DNA from: Holosporales bacterium
GTDB lineage: Bacteria > Pseudomonadota > Alphaproteobacteria > BNTO01
Length of the DNA: 11,015 bases
Reading direction: 5' to 3'
Assembly: GCA_031290075.1 (NCBI GenBank)
Contig: JAITOG010000004.1
Location: 1 to 11,015 of the forward strand
Shown here: positions 5,439 through 11,015 of the stretch, piece by piece
Layout: every line of letters starts with the position of its first letter
Numbering within the stretch: the stretch's first letter is position 1
The notes under the pieces: generated by a model
What the model saw: only the letters and a program-made list of their open reading frames with translations
Databases searched by the model: none
What the model was told of the DNA's origin: nothing
Program-made: the position numbers and the translations under genes

Positions 5439-8203
5439 AAAAAATTCTCTCCATCTTCTGCTATTTCTTCAATTTTTTCTCCAGAAATACGGCTAACCGC
5501 AACAACTTTCTCTTCTTCAGCCATTCTGAAAACAATAACCCCTTTTGCTACCCTGCTTGTAATGCGGATATCTTTTACTGGACAACGAATAAGTTTTCCC
5601 GTATCTGTTACCAAAATTATATCGTCATTTTCTTTAACAGGAAAAGAGGAAACAACATTACCATTTTTACTACTAATTGCTATATTTGTAACTCCCTTTG
5701 TTCCGCGTTTTGTAGTTCTGTAAGCGTAGGCTGAGGTTCTTTTTCCAAAACCATGCTCGGTAATTGTAAGAATAAATTGCTCATTTATAGCTAATTCAGC
5801 AAAACGCTCTGGGCTTAGCTGAATTGAAGGAGCCCCATCGCTTTCTTCGTTTACCTCTTCTATATCTTCAGAAGATTTTTCATCATTTTTCTTGGCAAAC
5901 AAAGTATCGCTTTCATCTTGCCCTTTATTTTCTAAATCTAAGCGAGATAGTTTGTAATACGCATATTTTTCCTCCGCTGGAACGTTTTGCGAACTAAGAA
6001 TACTCATATTAATAACGTCATCTCCATCAGCTAGCCTAATCCCGCGTACTCCATTTGAATCACGGCCAGCAAAAATCCTTACGCTTTCTATAGAGAATCT
6101 ATTTGCTTGACCTTTGCGAGTTACAAGAAAAATATCATCATTTTCTTGCGCAATTTTAACTCCAATTAACTGCTCATTTTCATCAAGTTTCATAGCTTTT
6201 TTTCCCTTGCTATTGATATTCTTAAAGTCTGAAATCTTGTTTCTTCTAACATTTCCAAGAGATGTAGCAAATATTAAATATTTATTGCCAATATTTTTGT
6301 CTTCGCAATCAACTACTAACACTGTAGAAATTTTTTCTTTTTCACTAAGTGGGAAAATATTTACCATTGCACGCCCTTTAGATTGTGGAGTGCAAAGAGG
6401 AAGCTGGTATCCTTTTAATACATAAACTTGTCCTAAAGATGAAAAAAACAGAACATCGTTATGAGTATTTGCAACTATAACATCATTTACAATATCTTCT
6501 TCCTTTGTTGCCATTCCAGCGCGCCCCCGTCCTCCTCTTTTCTGCGAACGATACGTTGCTAAAGGAACACGTTTTATATAACCTTCCAAGCTAACAGTAA
6601 TAACCATATCTTCGCGTTCTATTAAATCTTCATCCTCCATATCTGCAGTTGCGTCTTCGATAACTGTGCGGCGCGGAGAGGAAAATTTTTCTTTTACTTC
6701 CAAAAGTTCATTTTTTACAACTGTTAAAATCTTCAGTCTTGAGCCAAGTATAACCAAGTGTTTAGCAATAGAATCAGCAATTTCATAAAGTTCTTCATGA
6801 ATTTTTTTGCGCTCTAAACCAGTTAAACGATGTAATCTTAAGTCTAATATTGCATCTGCTTGAAATGGTGTTAATTTGTAAAACCCTGCATTTGGATCGT
6901 TTGGATCGTCAACTAATGATAAAAGCGGAACAACATCATCAGCAACCCAATTCCTATTTAATAATTCCGTTTTTGCGCTGGCTCTGTCTTGAGATTCACG
7001 AATTAGTTTAATAATTGCATCCAAATTTGCCAAAGAAATAGCAAAGCCCATTAAGACTTGAGAGCGTTCCCTTGCTTTTTGTAATTCAAAACGTGTACGT
7101 CTAGTAACAACATCTTCTCTGAAATTAACAAAGGCTTCTAATATTTGTTTTAAAGAAAGCTGTTCTGGCCTGCCATAAATCAAGGCTAGCATATTAAAAT
7201 TGACACTTCCTTGAACTGGTGAAAAACGATATAGCTTATTTAGTACAACATCAGCAATTGCATCTTTTTTAAGTTCTATAACAACACGAACCCCGCTTCT
7301 ATCTGATTCATCTCTAAGATTACTTATTTCTTCAATAATTTTTTCTTTAACTAATTCAGCAATCCTTTCAACCATTCTGGCTTTATTAACACCATAAGGA
7401 ATTTCTGTAATAATAATTGCTTCTCTTCCTCCACGAATTTCTTCAATATGTGTTTTACTTCTAATAATAGTTGACCCGCGTCCTGTACGATAAGCCTGTA
7501 AAATTCCTCCTTTCCCAAGAATAATTCCTCCTGTTGGAAAATCAGGTCCTGGAACATATTTCATAAGTTCTTCTATTGAAAGGTCTGGATTATCAATCAA
7601 TGCACAGCATGCATCAATTACTTCTCCAAGGTTGTGTGTAGGAACATAAGTTGCCATACCAACGGCAATACCGCTTGAACCATTTACTAAAAGGTTGGGA
7701 AATCTAGCTGGCAAAACAGTTGGTTCTTCTAAGGATCCATCATAGTTTGGCTGAAAATCAACGGCGTCAGAATTTATATCGCGTAGCATTTCATTGGCAA
7801 TTTTACTTAAGCGCGCCTCAGTGTAACGATGAGCTGCTGGAGGGTCCCCATCCATAGAACCAAAGTTTCCTTGGCCATCAACCAATGGAGCTCTCAGGTT
7901 AAAATCCTGAGCTAAACGCACCATAGTTTCATAAATAGCTGTATCGCCATGAGGATGGTAACGCCCCATAACGGCACCAACCACTGTTGCTGACTTACGG
8001 TGAGGTTTATTATAGTCAAGCCCCTCTTCCATCATAGAATAAAGGATCCTACGGTGCACAGGTTTTAATCCATCACGTACATCAGGCAATGCCCTTGAAA
8101 CTATTACACTCATCGCGTAGTCAAGGTAAGCTCCTTTCATTTCTTCTTCAATTGAAACAACCTTTATATCATCGAATAGAGAAGTTTGCTCTTTATCTGA
8201 CAT
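5435..8203 (-). CDS. gyrA: DNA gyrase subunit A
   Basis: The breakage-reunion subunit of gyrase, which with GyrB introduces negative supercoils using ATP. The 922-residue product is full length. The catalytic Tyr127 lies in [10 protein letters not shown], and the winged-helix region around [20 protein letters not shown] is intact. In the quinolone-determining region the positions equivalent to E. coli Ser83 and Asp87 are Thr88 and Glu92. The C-terminal beta-propeller has a GyrA box QKRGGRG (554-560), and further blades run to the C-terminus. An acidic insertion at about 741-795 ([22 protein letters not shown]) interrupts the propeller, as in many alphaproteobacteria. The ATG at 8203 follows TAGG with about 6 bases of spacing. 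Its stop overlaps the rseP start, so the two are translationally coupled. Confidence 0.97.
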   Translation of the reverse strand: MSDKEQTSLFDDIKVVSIEEEMKGAYLDYAMSVIVSRALPDVRDGLKPVHRRILYSMMEEGLDYNKPHRKSATVVGAVMGRYHPHGDTAIYETMVRLAQDFNLRAPLVDGQGNFGSMDGDPPAAHRYTEARLSKIANEMLRDINSDAVDFQPNYDGSLEEPTVLPARFPNLLVNGSSGIAVGMATYVPTHNLGEVIDACCALIDNPDLSIEELMKYVPGPDFPTGGIILGKGGILQAYRTGRGSTIIRSKTHIEEIRGGREAIIITEIPYGVNKARMVERIAELVKEKIIEEISNLRDESDRSGVRVVIELKKDAIADVVLNKLYRFSPVQGSVNFNMLALIYGRPEQLSLKQILEAFVNFREDVVTRRTRFELQKARERSQVLMGFAISLANLDAIIKLIRESQDRASAKTELLNRNWVADDVVPLLSLVDDPNDPNAGFYKLTPFQADAILDLRLHRLTGLERKKIHEELYEIADSIAKHLVILGSRLKILTVVKNELLEVKEKFSSPRRTVIEDATADMEDEDLIEREDMVITVSLEGYIKRVPLATYRSQKRGGRGRAGMATKEEDIVNDVIVANTHNDVLFFSSLGQVYVLKGYQLPLCTPQSKGRAMVNIFPLSEKEKISTVLVVDCEDKNIGNKYLIFATSLGNVRRNKISDFKNINSKGKKAMKLDENEQLIGVKIAQENDDIFLVTRKGQANRFSIESVRIFAGRDSNGVRGIRLADGDDVINMSILSSQNVPAEEKYAYYKLSRLDLENKGQDESDTLFAKKNDEKSSEDIEEVNEESDGAPSIQLSPERFAELAINEQFILTITEHGFGKRTSAYAYRTTKRGTKGVTNIAISSKNGNVVSSFPVKENDDIILVTDTGKLIRCPVKDIRITSRVAKGVIVFRMAEEEKVVAVSRISGEKIEEIAEDGENFL

Positions 8204-8230
8204 ACGTACCTAAAAAGTTAGAACATTGTA

Positions 8231-8236
8231 AATATA
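8231..8236 (-). promoter_or_regulatory. Possible -10 of the gyrA-rseP promoter
   Basis: TATATT on the minus strand, about 28 bases before the gyrA ATG. The bases 17 upstream (CTCAAA) make a poor -35, so the site is tentative. Confidence 0.3.
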
Positions 8237-8320
8237 GTGTATTTCTAGCATTTTTTGAGAGAGAAAACTAGTTTTTGGTTTAAAAATGCTCAAAATTCTG
8301 CATTTTAGAAAAGTTTTTGG

Positions 8321-8410
8321 GGAATTATAAAATTGTTTTGCCACTTATCAGAAAAAAGGATTTTCCATCCAGAAGAATAAAAGATTGCTAAACTCTCTCT
8401 AAATTAGGGG
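8321..8410 (+). repeat. Dispersed repeat block 1, copy at gyrA side
   Basis: Inverted counterpart of 4026-4117. The plus-strand frame encodes GIIKLFCHLSEKRIF then HPEE and a stop, followed by the conserved non-coding tail ending in CTCTCTAAATTAGGG. A TAG lies upstream in this frame, so it is not expressed as a gene. Confidence 0.75.
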
Positions 8411-8441
8411 AGAAAACTGTTTAAGTTCAGATAGACTGAGA

Positions 8442-8500
8442 CAGGAACAAGTTTTTTTTGAAGGACAAGAAACGTTGAAGGTTGTGAGTGAATTCTTGAA
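8442..8500 (+). repeat. Dispersed repeat block 2, copy at gyrA side
   Basis: Inverted counterpart of 4141-4199, nearly identical. It lies after block 1 on the plus strand, whereas simple inversion of the other locus would place it before block 1, so the two blocks are permuted relative to each other. Confidence 0.8.
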
Positions 8501-8553
8501 AAATTTTGCTCACAAGTGGCTAAAACTATTTGCAACTTTTTAAAAAACCACAG

Positions 8554-8573
8554 TCTCAAACCATCTCAAACCA
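8554..8573 (+). repeat. 10-bp tandem direct repeat upstream of ankyrin promoter
   Basis: TCTCAAACCA occurs twice head to tail, ending about 27 bases before the -35 of the ankyrin promoter. The position suits an activator site, but a chance duplication is equally possible. Confidence 0.5.
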
Positions 8574-8600
8574 TATGAACTTATACAAAATTAATAAAAA

Positions 8601-8630
8601 TTGAAATATGGAAGAAACATATATTATACT
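8601..8630 (+). promoter_or_regulatory. Probable sigma-70 promoter of ankyrin gene 1
   Basis: TTGAAA (8601-8606) and TATACT (8625-8630) are separated by 18 bases, or TTATAC at 17. Both hexamers are close to consensus, and the expected transcript start leaves a 5' leader of about 35 bases before the ATG at 8673. Confidence 0.6.
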
Positions 8631-8672
8631 AATCATATTGTTGTTTGATTAATTTTAAAGGAAATATAGAAA

Positions 8673-9833
8673 ATGAAAAAATTTTATAAAACTACGGCGC
8701 TTGTTTCATTATTGGGGATAAGCAATATTTCTTGCGAGGCAGCATGTGGTGCAAGAGCAATACATGAAACAGAGGACGAAACATCCTTTGGAGGAAGAAT
8801 GATAGGAGGTTTTGATGCTCCTCTTGTTTCTAGCCCAAAAGCTGCTGTTAATAGGGCACTTTATCTAGCTATTCAAAGAGGAAATGTTGGTCTTGTTAAA
8901 TTATTCATTAGAATTGGAGCAGATATAAAGGCTCAAGATAAATATGGACATACCCAACTTCATTGGGCTGTTGGGGTTGGAAATGTTGAGATTGTTAGAT
9001 TATTAATTGATGCTAAAGCAAATATAGAGGCTCGAGATGGCGCTAGATGTACCTCACTTCATTGGGCTGTTATAAATGGACATGTTAATGTTGTTGAAGT
9101 ATTACTTAAAGCTGGAGCAAATATAAAGGCTCTAGATAGAAATGGACGTACCCCACTTCATTGGGCTGCTGGATTGGGACATGCTGATATTGTTAGATTA
9201 TTCATTAGACATAGAGCAAATATAGAGGCTCGAGATAAAAATAATTTTACCCCACTTCATTGTGCTGCTGAACATGGACATGTTAATGTTGTTGAAGAAT
9301 TACTTAAAAATGGAGCAAGTATAAAGGCTCTAGATAAGAATGACGCTACCCCACTTCATATAGCTGCTGCATATGGACATGTTGATATTGTTCAAGCATT
9401 ACTTGATGCTGGAGCAAAGATAGAGGCTCTAGATAGAAATGAACTTACCCCACTTTGTTGGGCTGTTATAGAGGGACGTATTGATGTTGTTAAAGAATTG
9501 CTAAGAGCTGTTGAAGGTAGACGTAGAGCAAATACAGAGGTTCGATATGGAAATGGACATACCCCACTTCATATAGCTATTACGCTTGGGCATATTAATA
9601 TTGTTAGAGAATTACTTAAAGCTGGAGCAAATACAAAGGCTCGAGGTGTCGATAAACTTACCCCACTTGATTTTGCTATTGCATCTGGACATGCTGAAAT
9701 TATTAGATGCTTACTTGGATGTGGAGCAACAGAGGCTCGAGGTGTCGATAAACTTACCCCACTTGGTTTTGCTTTTCAATCCAAAAATGCTGGTATTATT
9801 AGCAGATTAAGCGGCTGGAGAAATAGACATTAG
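8673..9833 (+). CDS. Exported ankyrin-repeat protein 1
   Basis: A 386-residue protein with an N-terminal export signal (MKKFYKTTALVSLLGISNIS), a Cys at 21, and about ten ankyrin repeats from roughly residue 60 to 380. Repeat hallmarks are HTQLHWA, TSLHWA, RTPLHWA, FTPLHCA, ATPLHIA, LTPLCWA, HTPLHIA, LTPLDFA and LTPLGFA, spaced by about 33 residues. One unit carries a six-residue insertion (VEGRRR, near 280-285). NISC is a poor lipobox; an A-x-A before IHETE could be a signal peptidase I site, so the anchoring is unclear. AAAGGA lies about 10 bases before the ATG. Ankyrin repeats bind proteins; in intracellular bacteria such proteins often act on the host, but no host target can be inferred here. 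The C-terminus appears shortened by a frameshift. Confidence 0.85.
   Translation: MKKFYKTTALVSLLGISNISCEAACGARAIHETEDETSFGGRMIGGFDAPLVSSPKAAVNRALYLAIQRGNVGLVKLFIRIGADIKAQDKYGHTQLHWAVGVGNVEIVRLLIDAKANIEARDGARCTSLHWAVINGHVNVVEVLLKAGANIKALDRNGRTPLHWAAGLGHADIVRLFIRHRANIEARDKNNFTPLHCAAEHGHVNVVEELLKNGASIKALDKNDATPLHIAAAYGHVDIVQALLDAGAKIEALDRNELTPLCWAVIEGRIDVVKELLRAVEGRRRANTEVRYGNGHTPLHIAITLGHINIVRELLKAGANTKARGVDKLTPLDFAIASGHAEIIRCLLGCGATEARGVDKLTPLGFAFQSKNAGIISRLSGWRNRH
8928..9325 (+). repeat. 198-bp higher-order tandem repeat inside ankyrin gene 1
   Basis: Ankyrin units here alternate between two types (IKA.D followed by IVRL, and IEARD followed by VNVVE), so the true period is two repeats, or 198 bp. 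AATATAGAGG recurs at 9021 and 9219, and ATAAAGGCTCTAGATA at 9123 and 9321, both exactly 198 apart. This suggests block duplication of paired repeats. Confidence 0.7.
9637..9765 (+). repeat. Recent 96-bp duplication at the end of the ankyrin array
   Basis: A 33-bp stretch beginning AGGCTCGAGGTGTCGATA is identical at 9637 and 9733, 96 bp apart. Both copies encode ARGVDKLTPL. Neighbouring units differ far more, so these two repeats were duplicated or homogenised recently. Confidence 0.7.
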
Positions 9834-10016
9834 ATTTAGCTAGAGAAGCATGACATGTTGCTATTGTTGACTCATTCCAAATGTTTTTGGCCAACTATGT
9901 TTTGGGGGTTGTCATCATAGCTGGGGCTAAGTCTAGATGCTTTATAAAATTATTTTTTTTTATAATTGTTCTTTTGAAGATTGAGACATACACAAACAGA
10001 ATATTTGCAAAATAAG
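9824..10016 (+). pseudogene. Frameshifted ankyrin tail of gene 1
   Basis: In the +1 frame relative to the end of ankyrin gene 1, the DNA reads TLDLAREA, a stop (TGA where Gly would be expected), then HVAIVDSFQMFL. This is an ankyrin unit in the same style as the intact array. The frame then stays open through a hydrophobic stretch (YVLGVVIIAGA, later KLFFFIIVLL) to a stop near 10016. The protein was probably once longer at its C-terminus. Confidence 0.6.
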
Positions 10017-10041
10017 TATATGGTAGAAACGCCAGACAATA

Positions 10042-10105
10042 GGATCAATCGTATCAATTGCTTATCCTCAATTGAAAACAAAATTGAGGATAAGCAAATT
10101 GATCC
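10042..10105. repeat. Strong long-stem hairpin between ankyrin genes
   Basis: A perfect 16-bp inverted repeat, TTGCTTATCCTCAATT with its complement, is separated by an 8-base loop (GAAAACAA). It is extended by an ATCAA/TTGAT or GGATCAAT/ATTGATCC outer arm with a bulge on the left. There is no T-run on either strand after the stem, so it is not a standard intrinsic terminator. It could be a transcript-stabilising structure, a small palindromic element or a protein-binding site. Confidence 0.75.
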
Positions 10106-10255
10106 TGCTGTTAAACTATAACAATAAAAAAAAGCATTTAAGACTTAGCCTTTCCCATAAAATCACTTTTTTTAAAAAAAACTTTCTAAAAACCCCTGGT
10201 AACATACTAACCGCAGATACGTTGAAAAAAAAGATAGAAAAAATTAAAATAAAAC

Positions 10256-10296
10256 TTGAAATGTTGAAGAACATTATTATTATAATTATTATTATC
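10256..10296 (+). promoter_or_regulatory. Possible promoter of ankyrin gene 2 with ATT repeat
   Basis: TTGAAA (10256-10261) is followed by TATTAT at 16 bases (10278-10283) or TATAAT at 19 (10281-10286). The -10 region lies in an imperfect ATT trinucleotide array (about 10273-10296), so repeat-number change would alter the -35/-10 spacing. The 5' leader would be about 45 bases. Confidence 0.4.
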
Positions 10297-10312
10297 TTTG
10301 TTAGATTATTTT

Positions 10313-10330
10313 AAAGGAAGTAAAGGAAGT
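10313..10330 (+). promoter_or_regulatory. Duplicated ribosome-binding site of ankyrin gene 2
   Basis: AAAGGAAGT occurs twice in tandem, giving two Shine-Dalgarno cores. The nearer one lies about 10 bases before the ATG at 10338, the same spacing as in ankyrin gene 1, which has only one copy. Confidence 0.6.
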
Positions 10331-10337
10331 AAAGAAA

Positions 10338-10961
10338 ATGAAAAGATTTTATAAAACTACAGCGCTGCTTGTTTCATTATTGGGGATAAGCAATATTTCT
10401 TGTGGGGAATTAGGTGGCGCAATAGCAATACATGAAACAGAGGAAATAGGCCAAGCAAGGCTACACTTTATAGAAGGGGTTGGAGAATTGTTGAAAAATG
10501 GCGAAGATTATTTTAAAGAACACCTAGCAAAGTGGATTATAGTAGCAGTAGTAGTGGGAAGAGAAGTTTTTTCTCTTTATAGATGGTGGAGTGCTGTTCC
10601 TGTTCTTACTAAAGGAGATGTAACGCAATTTTTTGCTTTAACTGGAAGAAGATATTACGGACCTGCTTGGAAATTCATTTCTGAATCTAAAAAGAAGTAT
10701 GCTAAAGATGTTTGTGGAGAAACTCTACTTCATAAAGCAGTTTATAGAGGGGATATAGGAGCTATTCTAGTATTACTTGCTGCTGGAGCAAATAAAGATG
10801 CTAGAGATAATGTGGGAAGGACACCACTTCATAAAGCAGCTAATGAAGGGTATGCAGGAACTGTTCAAGTATTAGTTGATGCCGGGGCAGATAAAGATCT
10901 TACACCCCTGCATAAAAATATCTCTTATAAACCCCTGTTTACAAGGATCATTTTTTTTTAA
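10338..10961 (+). CDS. Exported ankyrin-repeat protein 2, C-terminally shortened
   Basis: A 207-residue paralogue of ankyrin protein 1. The first 35 residues are almost the same (MKRFYKTTALLVSLLGISNISC, then AIHETE), with one extra Leu codon, and the DNA matches closely over about 100 bp. The bodies then differ: here there is a helical stretch, a hydrophobic segment WIIVAVVVG (66-74) that may span or touch the membrane, and a region rich in Tyr/Trp (YRWWSAV, RRYYGPAW). Ankyrin repeats start only at about 127 (ETLLHKAV, then RTPLHKAAN). The last unit lacks its usual loop (ADKD runs directly into LTPLHK) and ends in NISYKPLFTRIIFF, which is not ankyrin-like, so the gene was probably truncated by deletion. 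Role unknown; protein binding, possibly to host proteins, is an inference. Confidence 0.75.
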   Translation: MKRFYKTTALLVSLLGISNISCGELGGAIAIHETEEIGQARLHFIEGVGELLKNGEDYFKEHLAKWIIVAVVVGREVFSLYRWWSAVPVLTKGDVTQFFALTGRRYYGPAWKFISESKKKYAKDVCGETLLHKAVYRGDIGAILVLLAAGANKDARDNVGRTPLHKAANEGYAGTVQVLVDAGADKDLTPLHKNISYKPLFTRIIFF

Positions 10962-10990
10962 CAGTAGAAAACAAGCCTTTTATTTTTTTG

Positions 10991-11006
10991 ATAAAATATA
11001 TTTTAT
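10991..11006. repeat. 16-bp AT palindrome near window end
   Basis: ATAAAATATATTTTAT is a perfect palindrome 29 bases after the stop of ankyrin gene 2. In such AT-rich DNA it may be chance. It is not followed by a clear T-run, so I do not call it a terminator. Confidence 0.4.
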
Positions 11007-11015
11007 TAACTTATT

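Larger units (their letters stand above)
8204..8672. other. Divergent spacer between gyrA and ankyrin gene 1
   Basis: This gap separates divergent genes. From left to right it holds a likely gyrA promoter, repeat blocks 1 and 2 (8321-8410 and 8442-8500), a twofold 10-bp direct repeat and the plus-strand ankyrin promoter. On the plus strand the copies read GIIKLFCHLSEKRIFHPEE-stop and then EQVFFEGQETLKVVSEF, both without starts. No intact gene is present. Confidence 0.6.
9834..10337. other. Spacer between the two ankyrin genes
   Basis: This gap holds the decayed ankyrin tail of gene 1, a strong hairpin (10042-10105), an A/T-rich stretch without a credible gene and the promoter region of ankyrin gene 2. 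A plus-strand frame of about 80 codons (10072-10314) starts at a TTG inside the hairpin and ends in a run of Ile from an ATT repeat; I do not consider it a gene. Confidence 0.6.

Noticed and set aside
8673..8750. Ankyrin proteins as lipoproteins through NISC
   Set aside because: Asn at the -3 position is a poor lipobox; cleavage at A-x-A before IHETE is also possible, so lipidation is not claimed.
8673..9833. CRISPR-like array suggested by regularly spaced repeats
   Set aside because: The ~99-bp period is coding and corresponds to 33-residue ankyrin repeats.
10042..10105. Hairpin as an intrinsic terminator of ankyrin gene 1
   Set aside because: It is about 200 bases past the stop and no T-run follows the stem on either strand.
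10072..10314. 80-codon plus-strand frame between the ankyrin genes
   Set aside because: It starts at TTG within the hairpin loop, has no ribosome site, is Lys/Ile/Leu low complexity and ends in Ile codons from the ATT array.

Overview
This AT-rich window looks like a stretch of a host-associated, probably obligately intracellular alphaproteobacterium of the Rickettsiales/Holosporales type. That placement is an inference. It rests on the strong AT bias, the alphaproteobacterial look of RseP (GDADASS after the membrane-proximal region) and of GyrA (acidic insertion in the C-terminal domain), the exported ankyrin-repeat proteins and the decayed mobile DNA. No rRNA, tRNA or CRISPR array was seen.

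Layout. Positions 1-428 hold the decayed N-terminal part of an ISAs1-family transposase, cut by one ~90 bp inverted-repeat (MITE-like) element and ended by a second. A third copy lies at 2840-2935. Minus-strand housekeeping genes follow: pal (499-963) with its own terminator, then acpP-fabF (2746 to 1217), a two-gene fatty-acid-synthesis unit. After MITE copy C comes an unrecognised cysteine-rich exported protein (2962-3942). gyrA and rseP (8203 to 4278) form a minus-strand pair joined by a 4-base ATGA overlap. This pair is bracketed by two repeat blocks (about 90 bp and 59 bp) present in inverted orientation on the two sides. They look like remnants of an unidentified mobile element.

From about 8600 to the end the direction changes to plus. 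Two paralogous ankyrin genes (8673-9833 and 10338-10961) share almost the same signal peptide and 5' DNA but have different bodies. The first carries about ten ankyrin repeats, with a further frameshifted repeat decaying just past its stop. The second has a membrane-like segment and two to three repeats, the last cut short. The gap between them holds a strong 16-bp perfect hairpin and an ATT-rich promoter region.

How it fits together: the conserved genes serve envelope integrity (Pal), fatty-acid synthesis (ACP, FabF), membrane stress proteolysis (RseP) and DNA supercoiling (GyrA). The spaces between them have been colonised by small repeats and transposon debris. The ankyrin genes are candidate host-interaction proteins. 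The least described items are the TATA-flanked MITE family, the inverted blocks around gyrA-rseP, the cysteine-rich orphan and the shared-leader ankyrin family.
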